DNA of 64,000 bases, from the NCBI RefSeq assembly GCF_000720135.1, contig NZ_JOIU01000002.1:304765-368764 (forward strand), given 5' to 3'. Origin of the DNA: Streptomyces sp. NRRL S-1022. Lineage in GTDB: Bacteria > Actinomycetota > Actinomycetes > Streptomycetales > Streptomycetaceae. The number at the start of each line of letters is the position of its first letter. Position 1 is the first letter of the stretch. The position numbers were made by a program, and so were the translations under genes. Below are positions 25,785-37,118 of this stretch, one piece after another. The notes under the pieces were generated by a model that saw only the letters and a program-made list of their open reading frames with translations, made no database searches and was not told the DNA's origin.

Positions 25785-26138
25785 TCAGGCGTCCGACCGG
25801 TGGTCCCCGGCGCCGGGCAGCGGGAACCTCCGTTCGTTGCGGTCGATCTTGGCGGCCAGGGCGGTCAGCGGATCGATGCCGAGGACCTCGCACAGCTGGA
25901 GCAGGTAGGCCAGGACGTCGGCGACCTCGTCGGTGACGCGGTGCGCCGTGCCGGGGTCGTCCATCACGCGGGCCGACTCCTCCGGCGTCAGCCACTGGAA
26001 GATCTCGACCAGTTCGGAGGCCTCCACCGAGAGGGCGGCGACGAGGTTCTTGGGCGTGTGGTACGGCTGCCAGTTCCGCGCGGCGGCGAACTCGGCCAGC
26101 CGGCGCTGGAGTCGGGCGAGGTCGGGTTGTTCCGTCAC
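25785..26138 (-). CDS. MazG-like nucleotide pyrophosphohydrolase
   Basis: The 117-residue protein matches the short MazG-like all-alpha NTP pyrophosphatases. It has LRRLAEFA-type LARLQRRLAEFAAARNW, LVAALSVEASELVEIFQW (the EASE metal-binding helix) and DEVADVLAYLLQLCEVLGID (the second EVxDVL metal motif). Such enzymes remove non-canonical or excess nucleotides by hydrolysis to the monophosphate. The GTG start at 26138 overlaps the stop of the upstream ATPase gene (GTGA), so the two are probably translated together. Confidence 0.85.
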   Translation of the reverse strand: MTEQPDLARLQRRLAEFAAARNWQPYHTPKNLVAALSVEASELVEIFQWLTPEESARVMDDPGTAHRVTDEVADVLAYLLQLCEVLGIDPLTALAAKIDRNERRFPLPGAGDHRSDA

Positions 26139-27331
26139 GGGTTCAGGTGTACCACCGTGATCCCCGGCGTCCCGGTGGCCCAGGAGGCGTCCTGCACCGC
26201 GGCCACGCAGCGGACGTGCCCGCGCTCGCCCATCCGGGCGGCCGTCCGCAGCAGTTCCCGGCGCTGGCGCGGATCCAGGGCGCGGTCGAAGCCGTCGGCG
26301 AGGACGGTGAGGGTCCGCAGGGCGTCGGGCACCTCGCCCGGGGTGTCCACGTCGAGCACGCCCGGACCGGTCAGCAGCACCAGCGTCAGCGCGAGGTGGC
26401 GCAGCTCGCCGTCGCCGAGCCGGGCGAGTTCGGTGCGCAGGCCGTCGCCGCGGTCGAGCAGCGCCCGTACCGTGCCGTCGGCCAGCGGTTCGGCGACCAG
26501 GTCGGCCACCGGGCCGGCGCAGCCCGCGCGCAGCGCCTCGACCAGCAGGCCGTGCCGTCGGCCGCACTCCGCGCGGGTGCGCCACAGCACGTCGGCGAGG
26601 TTGTCGCAGCCGGGCAGCAGCCGGCCGGAACCGGTGGGGACGGGGGCGCGCATGTGCTCCGGGCGGGGATCGCAGGGGAAGACGGAGCGCAGTGCGACGA
26701 CCATCTGCTCGGCCGCGGCGAGCACATGGCGCTGGCCGTCCGTCTTGCCGGCCACGCGCAGCGGCAGCAGGGCCGTGCCCAGACGGTCGTCGGGGAGCGG
26801 GGCACGGGTCACCGGGGCGGCGCCCGCCGTGTGCCAGGCGGCCTGGACGGTCCGGCGCGCGGGGTCGCGCAGCGCGGTCTCCAGCAGGACGACCCCGCGC
26901 GCGGTCAGCCGCTCCCCCACGATCCGCAGGTACGGTTCGGCCTGGACGGCGACGTCGAGCCGGACCGGGCCCTGAGCGCCGTCGGCCGTGCAGCCGATCC
27001 GGAAGCCGCGCCGCCCCTCGGCGTCGGGCCGCGCCCGCTCCGGCACGCAGGCGGCCGGGTCCGGGAACGCCTCGGTGAGCGGGGCGCCGCCGCCGAGCCG
27101 GGCCAGTGCCCCGTAGGCGGTGAGCGCGGTGGTCTTGCCGGACCCGCTGGGCCCCGCGAACACGGTGACCGGTCCCAGCGGGAACCCGGCCCTCCGGTGC
27201 CCGGCGAAGGCCGACAGGCGCAACTCGGTGATCCGGGACCGGACGTCGGGGGACGCGGGATCCCGGGCGGGGAGGGTGGCGGCGGACACGTCGGTCGCCG
27301 GCGGCTCAGCGGGCGCGGAGGGCACGGCCAT
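26135..27331 (-). CDS. AAA-family (SMC/RecF-like) ATPase
   Basis: The 398-residue protein has an ABC/SMC-type ATPase core: ITELRLSAFAGHR near residue 30, the Walker A GPSGSGKTTAL near 50-60, GDGELRHLALTLVLLTGPGVLDVDTP as the signature/Walker B region and GHVRCVAAVQDASW towards the end. Proteins of this shape act on DNA or serve as signalling or defence ATPases; the target is unknown. It overlaps the MazG-like gene by GTGA, which suggests joint function, perhaps in nucleotide quality control. No good ribosome binding site was seen before the ATG at 27331, and earlier in-frame starts up to 27424 are possible. Confidence 0.75.
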   Translation of the reverse strand: MAVPSAPAEPPATDVSAATLPARDPASPDVRSRITELRLSAFAGHRRAGFPLGPVTVFAGPSGSGKTTALTAYGALARLGGGAPLTEAFPDPAACVPERARPDAEGRRGFRIGCTADGAQGPVRLDVAVQAEPYLRIVGERLTARGVVLLETALRDPARRTVQAAWHTAGAAPVTRAPLPDDRLGTALLPLRVAGKTDGQRHVLAAAEQMVVALRSVFPCDPRPEHMRAPVPTGSGRLLPGCDNLADVLWRTRAECGRRHGLLVEALRAGCAGPVADLVAEPLADGTVRALLDRGDGLRTELARLGDGELRHLALTLVLLTGPGVLDVDTPGEVPDALRTLTVLADGFDRALDPRQRRELLRTAARMGERGHVRCVAAVQDASWATGTPGITVVHLNP

Positions 27332-27460
27332 AGGCGGACCGTAGAACCCCGCTCCCACGACGAAGCGTTTCAGCGCCGGATCGTTCCCACGATCGTGGGA
27401 CGCCCCGCTTGCCCGCCGGGACACCCGGCGGCCCGGGAGGGTCCGGCCCGGCCCGGCTGT

Positions 27461-27850
27461 TCAGCCCCCCGAGAGGCCCGCGCCCTCCATCAGGCCGCTC
27501 ACCTCGGTGCCGGGCGGGGTGAGGAGGAAGACGTTGCGGTCGACCCGGTGCATCCCGCTGCCCAGGCCGAAGACGACGCCGGTGCTGAAGTCGAGGACGC
27601 GCTTGGCGACGTCGCCCTCCGCGCTGGACAGGTCCAGCAGCACCGGCACGCCGGCCATCAGGGTCTCGGCGACCTCGCGGGCGTCCGCGAAGACGTTGAC
27701 GCGCAGGACCACGAACCGGCGCCGGGTCTCGGTCTCGGCGTCGGGCAGCGAGCGGTGGTTCACCGCGGACGGCCAGGCGTCCCGGCCCCGCAGCGGCACG
27801 ACCTGGGCGAGCCCTTCCCACTGTTCATCGGTGACGTCGTAGCGGCTCAC
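27461..27850 (-). CDS. SepF-like cell division protein
   Basis: The 129-residue protein contains the SepF core: RFVVLRVNVFADAREVAETL, GVPVLLDLSSAEGDVAKRVLDFSTG and VVFGLGSGMHRVDRNVFLLTP. SepF links FtsZ to the membrane, and Streptomyces carries several paralogues. The N-terminus here (SRYDVTDEQWEGLAQVVPLR) is not the amphipathic helix of the main SepF, so this is probably one of the accessory SepF-like proteins. The GTG at 27850 has GGGGGAG close upstream. The gene stands alone on the minus strand. Confidence 0.85.
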   Translation of the reverse strand: MSRYDVTDEQWEGLAQVVPLRGRDAWPSAVNHRSLPDAETETRRRFVVLRVNVFADAREVAETLMAGVPVLLDLSSAEGDVAKRVLDFSTGVVFGLGSGMHRVDRNVFLLTPPGTEVSGLMEGAGLSGG

Positions 27851-28075
27851 CGGCTCCCCCCGACCTGACTCGCACTCGTTGCCTGCACCAGCCAATTCTT
27901 ACGCCAAGTCACCTGTTCGGCCCAACAGCGACACGGTGCGCGACCGGTCCGGCAGCTCTTCTTCCGCCCCGGCCGGGGTCATATCTCCCCAATAGCCCGC
28001 TTCTTACCGGGCTCATACCCGACTCTTCACCGGCCTCCGTGCCCCGCTCACCCCGCACCGATAGCGTCCCGTGCC

Positions 28076-29848
28076 GTGCACTTGGCAGAAACACAGCAGG
28101 TGACACCCGGTCGGCGGATGCTGTCGGCGGTGTCCGCCGTACCGGGTACCGCCCCCCAGGCCCCGGACGGTCCAGCGCAGTGGCACCGCGTGCTGACGCT
28201 CCTCGCCGACGTGAGCCTGTTCATCGGCACCCGCACGGTGTGGACGCAGGCGGCCACGCACCAGCTGGTCGTCGCCGGGATCATCTCGGTGTGCTACGCC
28301 TCGGTCCTGGTGACCGGCGTGCTCGCCCTGACGGTCCGCCGCACCCGCTCGCTGGCCCGCCTGGACCTGGTGGTCCTGGCGACCGCGGTCACCCTCGTGC
28401 TGTGCGCCTGGACGCTGAACCACGCCGGCGGCGACGAGGCGGCCCTGACCACCCAGGCCGCGCGGGAACTCGTCGCCGGCCACCCGCTGTACGGGCAGCC
28501 CTGGCCCTGGCTGTTCCACGCCAAGGGCGTCGCGGTGACGCCGACCATAGACGGCGGGTACGACTTCACGTACGGCTATCCCCCGCTGACCCCGCTGCTC
28601 ACCGCCCCGCTGCTGTGGCTGGGCCCGGGCGGCGCCCCGGCGACGGCGGTGGCGACGCTCGCGCTGGTCGTGGGCGCGGTGGTGCTGTGGCGGCTGCTGC
28701 CGGTGCCGTGGCGTTCGGCGGCGACGATGGTCTGCCTCGGCTTCGGCTTCCTGCCGGGGTACGCCCGCCAGGGCTATCCGGCGATCGTCGCCCTGGCGCT
28801 GCTGGTGCCGGTGGTGGTGCGCTGGCCCCGGCTGGGCGCGCGGGACCGGCTGGGTGCGGCCGGGGTCGCGCGGGCCGCGTGTCTCGGCGCCGCGTGCGCG
28901 GCCCAGCAGCTGCCGTGGTTCGTGACGCCGTTCCTGCTGGCCGGGATCTACGCCGTGCGGCGCGGCGAGCTGGGCGGACGGGCGGCGGCGCGGGTGGTGC
29001 TGCGGATCGCGGGGATCGCGGTGCTCACCTGGCTGCTGGTGAACGCCTACGTCGCGGTGACGGAGCCCGGCCGCTGGCTGGAGGGCATCGCCCTGCCGCT
29101 GACCCAGGGCGCGGTGCTGCACGGCCAGGGCCTGGTGGGCGTCTCGCTGTACTTCACCCACGGCAGCGACCGGCTCGACTGGTACGGCCACGCGAGCGTG
29201 CTGCTCGCCGCCGGTCTGCTGGCGGTGTTCGTGCTGTTCGTGCGGCGGCTCGGGCCGGCCGCGACCGTGCTGCCCTGGTGTGCGTTCTACCTGGCGACCC
29301 GGTCCCAGGACGGCTACTACCTGATGATGACCCCGCTGTGGCTGGCGGCGGCCGTCACCGCGCCGCTGCCGGAGTTCGCCCACGCCTGGCAGCCGCGGCC
29401 GCGCCCGCTGACCGGACCGCGCCGCCGGCCCGCGCTGGCCGCGGCGCTCGTGGTGCTGCTGGCGCCCGCGCTGGTGAGCGCGGCCCTGGCGGCGACCGGG
29501 ACACCACCGCTGCGGATGGACGTGACGGCGGCCCGGCGCACCTCGGCGCGGACGCTGTCCGGGCTGACCCTGCGGGTCACCAACACCGGCGGCACCGCGC
29601 TCACCCCGCACTACATGCTCACCACCAGCCAGGGCGCGAGCCGGTACTGGTCGCTGGCGCGCGGTCCGGCCACGCTCGCCGCGCACACCACGGCGACCGT
29701 GGAACTGCGGGCACCGTCGGGCGGTTTCGCGGTGCCGGCGAAGAAGGACGCCCGGCTCCGGCTGCGGGCCTTCACGGGAAGCCCGCAGACGCTGTCCACC
29801 CGGGACCTGAGCCGGGCGGAGCTGGGGGTCAGGCCGCCGCGCGGGTGA
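28076..29848 (+). CDS. Polytopic membrane protein, glycosyltransferase (GT-C/mannosyltransferase)-like
   Basis: This 590-residue protein has about 10-12 hydrophobic segments from residue 40 to about 480 and a C-terminal extracytoplasmic domain of about 100 residues with a beta-rich look (LTLRVTNTGGTALTPHYMLT ... FAVPAKKDARLRLRAFTG). The first loop has NHAGGDEAALTTQAARELVAGHPLYGQPWP, resembling the acidic loop and GxPLY feature of GT-C enzymes that use polyprenyl-linked sugars. The precise donor and acceptor are unknown. The GTG at 28076 is the longest supported start; an ATG at 28118 is possible. Its 3' end overlaps the convergent YceI gene by 20 bp. Confidence 0.7.
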   Translation: MHLAETQQVTPGRRMLSAVSAVPGTAPQAPDGPAQWHRVLTLLADVSLFIGTRTVWTQAATHQLVVAGIISVCYASVLVTGVLALTVRRTRSLARLDLVVLATAVTLVLCAWTLNHAGGDEAALTTQAARELVAGHPLYGQPWPWLFHAKGVAVTPTIDGGYDFTYGYPPLTPLLTAPLLWLGPGGAPATAVATLALVVGAVVLWRLLPVPWRSAATMVCLGFGFLPGYARQGYPAIVALALLVPVVVRWPRLGARDRLGAAGVARAACLGAACAAQQLPWFVTPFLLAGIYAVRRGELGGRAAARVVLRIAGIAVLTWLLVNAYVAVTEPGRWLEGIALPLTQGAVLHGQGLVGVSLYFTHGSDRLDWYGHASVLLAAGLLAVFVLFVRRLGPAATVLPWCAFYLATRSQDGYYLMMTPLWLAAAVTAPLPEFAHAWQPRPRPLTGPRRRPALAAALVVLLAPALVSAALAATGTPPLRMDVTAARRTSARTLSGLTLRVTNTGGTALTPHYMLTTSQGASRYWSLARGPATLAAHTTATVELRAPSGGFAVPAKKDARLRLRAFTGSPQTLSTRDLSRAELGVRPPRG

Positions 29849-30344
29849 AGCGGAGCGCGGCCGTCACCGTGGTCGGGCCGCGCATCATGCCCAGCTGGTT
29901 CCAGCCCATGCCGAACGGGTCGCGGTCCACGGCGAACTCGGCCTCCAGGGTCAGCGCCCCGGCGCTCGCACCGGCCAGGCGGGCGGTGAGGGACAGGGGC
30001 CGGCCGACGCCCCGGACGGTCAGCTGCCCGGTGACCCGCACCTGGTCGCCGTCGAGCCGGTCGGCGCCGCGCACGGCGAAGGTGATCTCCGGGTGGCGTC
30101 CGGTGTCGAAGAAGTCGGCCGACCGCAGGTGGGCGTCCCGCTTGGCGCTCCCGGTGTCCAGGGAGGCCGCGTCCAGGGTGACGGTGCCGGTGACCGAGCC
30201 GTCGGGACGGACCTCGCCGGAGCCGCCGACGCCGGCGAAGGTGCCCTTCACGGTGACCAGGCCCCACATGGTCCGGTGCCGCAGGCCGACGGTGGTCGCG
30301 GTCGGGTCGAGCTGCCAGCGGCCTGTTTCCACGGCGACGGTCAT
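29829..30344 (-). CDS. YceI family protein
   Basis: The 171-residue protein has the YceI lipocalin-like pattern: RWQLDPTATTVGLRHRTMWG at the start, VKGTFAGVGGSGEV, DTGSAKRDAHLRSADFFDTG and HPEITFAVRG. The family binds isoprenoid or other hydrophobic ligands. There is no signal peptide, so it should be cytoplasmic, as in other actinobacterial members. It is divergent from a MarR gene, with a clear palindromic operator between them, so it is the probable target of that regulator. Confidence 0.88.
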   Translation of the reverse strand: MTVAVETGRWQLDPTATTVGLRHRTMWGLVTVKGTFAGVGGSGEVRPDGSVTGTVTLDAASLDTGSAKRDAHLRSADFFDTGRHPEITFAVRGADRLDGDQVRVTGQLTVRGVGRPLSLTARLAGASAGALTLEAEFAVDRDPFGMGWNQLGMMRGPTTVTAALRFTRAAA

Positions 30345-30368
30345 GGGCGTACTCCCCGGGATGTGTGG

Positions 30369-30417
30369 TCCAAATTTGGATGACCTCGTCCACGCTAGCT
30401 ACTCATCCAAATTTGAA
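30369..30417. promoter_or_regulatory. Paired palindromic operator between yceI-like and marR-like genes
   Basis: TCCAAATTTGGA (30369-30380) is a perfect 12-bp palindrome, and TCCAAATTTGAA (30406-30417) repeats it with one change. With flanks, TCCAAATTTGGATGA and its inverted copy (30403-30417) form a 15-bp inverted repeat with one mismatch. Centred between divergent starts, this is a typical MarR-type operator. Its A/T content stands out in this genome. Confidence 0.75.
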
Positions 30418-30444
30418 CAACCCCCGCACTCGTAGACTCGACCC

Positions 30445-30942
30445 ATGTCCGCCTCCGACGCGTCCGCCACCGACCAGCCCGCCCGTCCCCTCGCGGGCGG
30501 CGAGGGGCTGCTGCCGGACGAGCTGCGCGCCTGGATGGTCCTGCTGGCGGCGACGGGCACCGTGGAACAGCGGCTGCGCTCGGCCGTGAAGGAGACCCTC
30601 GACGTCTCCCACGACGAGTTCCTGATCCTGTGCCTGCTCGCCGAGCAGCCGCGCACCGGGCTGCGGATGACCCGGGTAGCCGACCTCCTCGGCCGCCCCA
30701 AGACCCGCCTCACCTACCAGATCGCCTGCCTCCAGCGGGCCGGCCTCGTCACCCGCACCTCCGTGTGCGGCGACAAGCGGGGCGTGCAGGTCGCCCTCAC
30801 CGAGAAGGCCCGCGAGCTGCTGCGCGCGGCCTCCGCCCGGCTCGCGGGCACCGTCCGCCGGGCCCTCGCCGACTCCATGGGCCCCGAGCAGCGGGCGGCG
30901 ATGGGCGCCCTCGTACCGGACCCGGACGACGAGGCCCGCTGA
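30445..30942 (+). CDS. MarR-family transcriptional regulator
   Basis: This 165-residue protein is a MarR winged helix with flanking dimerisation helices: ELRAWMVLLAATGTVEQRL, HDEFLILCLLAEQPRTGLRMTRVADLLGRPKTRLTYQIACLQRAGLV as the HTH (read as several short pieces), the wing VCGDKRGVQVALTEKAREL and a C-terminal helix. It should be a dimeric repressor answering a small ligand. The paired palindromes upstream are the likely autoregulatory operator, which also covers the divergent YceI-like gene. Confidence 0.87.
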   Translation: MSASDASATDQPARPLAGGEGLLPDELRAWMVLLAATGTVEQRLRSAVKETLDVSHDEFLILCLLAEQPRTGLRMTRVADLLGRPKTRLTYQIACLQRAGLVTRTSVCGDKRGVQVALTEKARELLRAASARLAGTVRRALADSMGPEQRAAMGALVPDPDDEAR

Positions 30943-31055
30943 GCCGCCGGGCGGCCCGCGCGGAACCGGAGCGGCACAGGTCACAACCGCAAGAAGAGAA
31001 ACCTCACAGCCCCAGCTCCGCCTGGGTACCAGCCGCCTGCCCTAGCATCCGAGCC

Positions 31056-32869
31056 ATGACGGTCCTGCCTGACGACGGGCTCTCACTGGCCGCCGAGTTC
31101 CCTGACGCGACACATGAGCAGTGGCAACGCCTGGTCGAGGGCGTACTGCGCAAGTCGGGCAAGGAACTGACCGGCGACGCAGCTGAGGACGCCCTGTCCA
31201 CGACGCTGGAGGACGGGCTGCGCACCCGGCCCCTGTACACCGCGCGCGACGGCGCGCCCGACCCCGGACTGCCGGGCTTCGCCCCCTTCGTGCGGGGCAG
31301 CCGCCCGGAGGGCACCCTCACGGGCGGCTGGGACGTACGGCAGCGGCACACGGCACTCGCCGGCGGCACGGCGGACGCCGTCCTCACCGACCTGGAGAAC
31401 GGCGGCACCTCGCTCTGGCTGGTGCTGGGCGAGGGCGGCATCCCGGTCTCCGAGCTGGGCCGCGCCCTCGACGGCGTCTACCTCGACCTGGCGCCGGTCG
31501 TCCTGGACGCGGGCCGCGCCACCGAGGAGGCCGCCGAGGCGCTGCTCGGGCTGTACGCGGACAAGGGCGTGGCCGCCGGGGCCGTACGCGGCAACCTGGG
31601 CGGCGACCCGCTCGGGTACGAGGCCCGCACCGGGACCCCGCTGGACTTCGCGCCGTACGCCGCCCTGGCCGCGCGCTGCGCCGAGGGGTACCCGGGGCTG
31701 CGCGCGCTGACCGTGGACGCGCTGCCGTACCACGAGGCGGGCGGCTCGGCCGCGCAGGAGCTGGGCGCCTCGCTGGCCACCGGTGTGGCCTACCTGCGGG
31801 AGCTGACCGAGGCCGGTCTCGGCGTCGAGCAGGCCGCCGCCCAGCTGGAGTTCCGCTACGCGGCCACCGCCGACCAGTTCCTGACCATCGCCAAGCTGCG
31901 CGCCGCGCGCCGGCTGTGGGCGCGGGTCGCCGAGGTGTGCGGGGCGCCGCAGGCGGGCGCTCAGGTGCAGCACGTGGTGACCTCGCCGGTGATGATGAGC
32001 CGCCGCGACCCGTGGGTGAACATGCTCCGCACGACGGTCGCGGCCCTCGCCGCGGGGGTGGGCGGCGCCGACTCCGTGACCGTGCTGCCGTTCGACCACG
32101 CGCTCGGGCTGCCCGACGCGTTCGCCCGGCGGATCGCCCGCAACACCTCGACGATCCTGATCGAGGAGTCCCACCTGGCCCGGGTCATCGACCCGGCGGG
32201 CGGCTCCTGGTACGTCGAGCGGCTGACGGACGAACTCGCCGAGGCGGCCTGGCAGTTCTTCCGCTCCGTCGAACGCGACGGCGGCCAGGCGGCCGTGCTG
32301 CGCTCCGGCCGGCTGCGCACCGACCTGGCGACGACCTGGGCGGAGCGCTCCAAGCGGCTCGCCAAGCGGCGCGAACCCGTCACCGGGGTCAGCGAGTTCC
32401 CGCTGCTGGCCGAGAAGCCGGTGGAGCGCGAACCCGCGCCCGAGCCGCCGTCCGGCGGTCTGCCGCGGGTGCGCCGCGACGAGGCGTACGAGGAGCTGCG
32501 CGCCCGCTCCGACGCCCACCTGGCGGCGACCGGCGCCCGGCCCCGGATCTTCCTCGCCACGCTCGGCTCCGCCGCCGACTACACCGCCCGCGCGAGCTTC
32601 GCCGCCAACCTCTTCCAGGCCGGCGGCATCGAACCGGTCACCGGGGGCCGCTTCGAGGACAGCGGCGCGACCGAGGCCGTGCTGTGCTCCAGCGACGCGC
32701 TCTACGCCGAACAGGCCGGGCAGGCCGCACAGTCGCTGCGCGCGGCCGGCGCCCGGCACGTGTTCCTGGCGGGCCGGGGCGAGCACCCCGGCATCGACAG
32801 TTACGTCTTCGCGGGCTGCGACGCCGTCGACGTCCTCTCCGCGACCCTCGACCGCATGGGAGTGTCCTG

Positions 32870-32870
<1 letters not shown>
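31056..32870 (+). CDS. mutA: Methylmalonyl-CoA mutase small subunit
   Basis: The 604-residue subunit has the mutase barrel-like layout without the cobalamin-ligand motif. Visible parts are [60 protein letters not shown] and [13 protein letters not shown], followed by a degenerate B12-like domain with [19 protein letters not shown], where the DxHxxG motif is absent. It pairs with MutB to isomerise (R)-methylmalonyl-CoA and succinyl-CoA. It shares 1 bp with mutB (TGATG). The ATG at 31056 has no strong ribosome binding site. The pathway provides methylmalonyl-CoA for polyketides or allows propionate and valine catabolism. Confidence 0.93.
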
Positions 32871-35044
<2,174 letters not shown>

Positions 35045-35050
35045 CCCCGC

Positions 35051-36055
35051 ATGGCCGCGATCGATCTCGACATCTACGTGAAGGGTGTGCTCGACGGGAA
35101 GCGGGCCCTGGTGGCCCGCGCCATCACGCTCGTGGAGTCCACCCGGCCACAGCACCGGGCGCTGGCGCAGCAGTTGCTCACCGAGCTGCTGCCGCACAGC
35201 GGCCGGGCGCGGCGGATCGGCATCAGCGGGGTGCCCGGTGTCGGCAAGTCGACGTTCATCGACGCGTTCGGCACCATGCTGACCTCGCTGGGCCACCGGG
35301 TGGCGGTCCTCGCCGTCGACCCCTCCTCCACCCGCACCGGCGGCTCCATCCTGGGCGACAAGACCCGGATGGAGCGCCTGGCGGTCGACCCGGACGCCTT
35401 CGTCCGCCCCTCCCCCAGCGCGGGCACGCTGGGCGGGGTCGCCAAGGCCACCCGGGAGTCGATGGTGGTGATGGAGGCGGCCGGCTACGACGTGGTCCTC
35501 GTGGAGACCGTCGGCGTCGGCCAGTCGGAGACGACGGTCGCCGAGATGGTCGACTCCTTCCTGCTGCTCACCCTGGCCCGCACCGGCGACCAGCTCCAGG
35601 GCATCAAGAAGGGCGTCCTGGAGCTGGCCGACGTGATCGCCGTCAACAAGGCGGACGGCCCGCACGAGCGCGACGCCCGGGCCGCCGCGCGCGAACTGGC
35701 GGGCGCGCTGCGCCTGATGCACGGCAAGGACGCCTTCTGGACCCCGCCGGTGCTGCACTGCAGCGCCCGCGAGTCGGCCGGCCTCGACACGGTCTGGGAG
35801 CGCCTGGAACAGCACCGCACGCTGCTGGACTCCACCGGCCGGCTGGCCGCCAAACGCCGGGACCAGCAGGTGGGGTGGACCTGGGCGATGGTCCGGGACG
35901 AACTCCTCGGCCGCCTGCACGCCGACCCCGCGGTCCGCGCGACCGCCCCCGGCCTGGAACAGCAGGTCAGGGAGGGCCGGCTGACGGCGACCCTGGCGGC
36001 GGAACGCATCCTGGCGGCGTTCGAGGGCCGTACGCCGCCTTCACCCGCGGGCTGA
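35051..36055 (+). CDS. meaB: Methylmalonyl-CoA mutase-associated GTPase MeaB
   Basis: The 334-residue G3E GTPase has the Walker A GVPGVGKST (about 60-68), AVDPSSTRTGGSILGDKTRM, VETVGVGQSE and NKADGP (NKxD) motifs. It is the chaperone that gates adenosylcobalamin loading and protects the mutase. It lies 6 bp after mutB. The last 15 bp overlap the convergent SerA-like gene. Older annotations call the family ArgK, a name that does not describe its role. Confidence 0.94.
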   Translation: MAAIDLDIYVKGVLDGKRALVARAITLVESTRPQHRALAQQLLTELLPHSGRARRIGISGVPGVGKSTFIDAFGTMLTSLGHRVAVLAVDPSSTRTGGSILGDKTRMERLAVDPDAFVRPSPSAGTLGGVAKATRESMVVMEAAGYDVVLVETVGVGQSETTVAEMVDSFLLLTLARTGDQLQGIKKGVLELADVIAVNKADGPHERDARAAARELAGALRLMHGKDAFWTPPVLHCSARESAGLDTVWERLEQHRTLLDSTGRLAAKRRDQQVGWTWAMVRDELLGRLHADPAVRATAPGLEQQVREGRLTATLAAERILAAFEGRTPPSPAG

Positions 36056-37003
36056 GCGGGGGGCGTTGAGGGCCTCGGGGGCGGTTTCCCCGGCCAGGGT
36101 CTGCAGGAGCGCGCGGATGACGTCCGTCGCCGCGCGTTCCTGGGCCTCCCGGGTGCTGGCGCCCAGGTGCGGGGTCACCGTGACGTTGTCGAGTCCGAGG
36201 AGCGGCGAGTCGGTGCACGGCTCGTCGTCGAAGACGTCCAGCGCGGCGCCCGCGAGCCGGGACTCCCGCAGGGCCGTGTACAGGGCCGCCTCGTCGACGA
36301 TGCCGCCGCGGGCCACGTTGGCGAGGTAGGCCGTGGGCTTGACCAGGCGCAGTTCGGCCTCGCCGATCAGGCCCACGGTCCGCGGGGTCCGCGGGACGTG
36401 GACGGTGATGAAGTCGGAGCGGGACAGCAGTTCCTCCAGCGCGACGAGCTTGAGGCCGTGCTGGTCCGCCGTCTCGGGTGTGGCGTAGGGGTCGTGGCCG
36501 AGGACCGTCATGTCGAAGGCGGCCATGCGCCGCGCCACTGCCAGGCCGATGCGGCCGAGCCCGACGACCCCGAGGGCCTTGCCTGCGAGTTCGGTGCCGA
36601 CGTGGGTGCTGCGCCGCCAGACGCCGGACTTCACCTCCGTGCCCGCGGTCTGGATGTCGCGGGCCGCCGCCAGCAGCAGTCCGCAGGTCAGTTCGGCGGC
36701 GCTGACCACGTTGGCGGCCGGGGCGTTGACCACGACGACGCCGGCCGCGGTGGCGGCGGCGACGTCGATGTTGTCGACCCCCACCCCCGCCCGGCCGACG
36801 ACGGCGAGCCGGGGGGCCGCCGCGAGGACCTCGGCGTCCACGGTGGTGGCGCTGCGGACGAGGAGGGCGTCGGCCTCGGCCACCGCGGCCAGGAGCCGCG
36901 CGCGGTCGGCGCCGTCGCAGTAGCGCACCTCGTACTCCGGGCCGAGGCGCTCCAGGGCGGTCGCCGGCAGGGGGTCGGCGACCAGGACTACACGGGAAGT
37001 CAT
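36041..37003 (-). CDS. D-3-phosphoglycerate dehydrogenase-like 2-hydroxyacid dehydrogenase (no ACT domain)
   Basis: The 320-residue enzyme has the D-isomer-specific 2-hydroxyacid dehydrogenase fold: GRAGVGVDNIDVAAAT, the NAD-binding LGVVGLGRIGLAVARRM, RTPRTVGLIGEAELRL, NVARGGIVDEAAL and the catalytic H in TPHLGASTREAQ. It ends after the catalytic domain, without the ASB and ACT domains of the primary SerA of actinobacteria. It could supply phosphohydroxypyruvate and thus O-phosphoserine, the substrate of the SbnA-type enzyme in the same cluster; this is inference. It lies 115 bp after the LysE-like gene and overlaps meaB by 15 bp at the 3' ends. Confidence 0.82.
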   Translation of the reverse strand: MTSRVVLVADPLPATALERLGPEYEVRYCDGADRARLLAAVAEADALLVRSATTVDAEVLAAAPRLAVVGRAGVGVDNIDVAAATAAGVVVVNAPAANVVSAAELTCGLLLAAARDIQTAGTEVKSGVWRRSTHVGTELAGKALGVVGLGRIGLAVARRMAAFDMTVLGHDPYATPETADQHGLKLVALEELLSRSDFITVHVPRTPRTVGLIGEAELRLVKPTAYLANVARGGIVDEAALYTALRESRLAGAALDVFDDEPCTDSPLLGLDNVTVTPHLGASTREAQERAATDVIRALLQTLAGETAPEALNAPRSARG

Positions 37004-37118
37004 CGGATTCTCCCTAGCGGGTGTGGGGGGCTGCCGGGCGGTGCGGGAGTGCCGTGCGGCCGGGGCGGCCGGGGCGGGGACTGCGGTTGCCTCCCCCGGG
37101 CCGCCCCGGTGCCGCGGC

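Noticed and set aside
25730..25908. Plus-strand ORF starting GTGGACAACAATTCG after a good AGGGGGA site
   Set aside because: Most of it runs antisense through the MazG-like gene and the peptide has no recognisable features; the AT-rich stretch is better explained as a promoter region.
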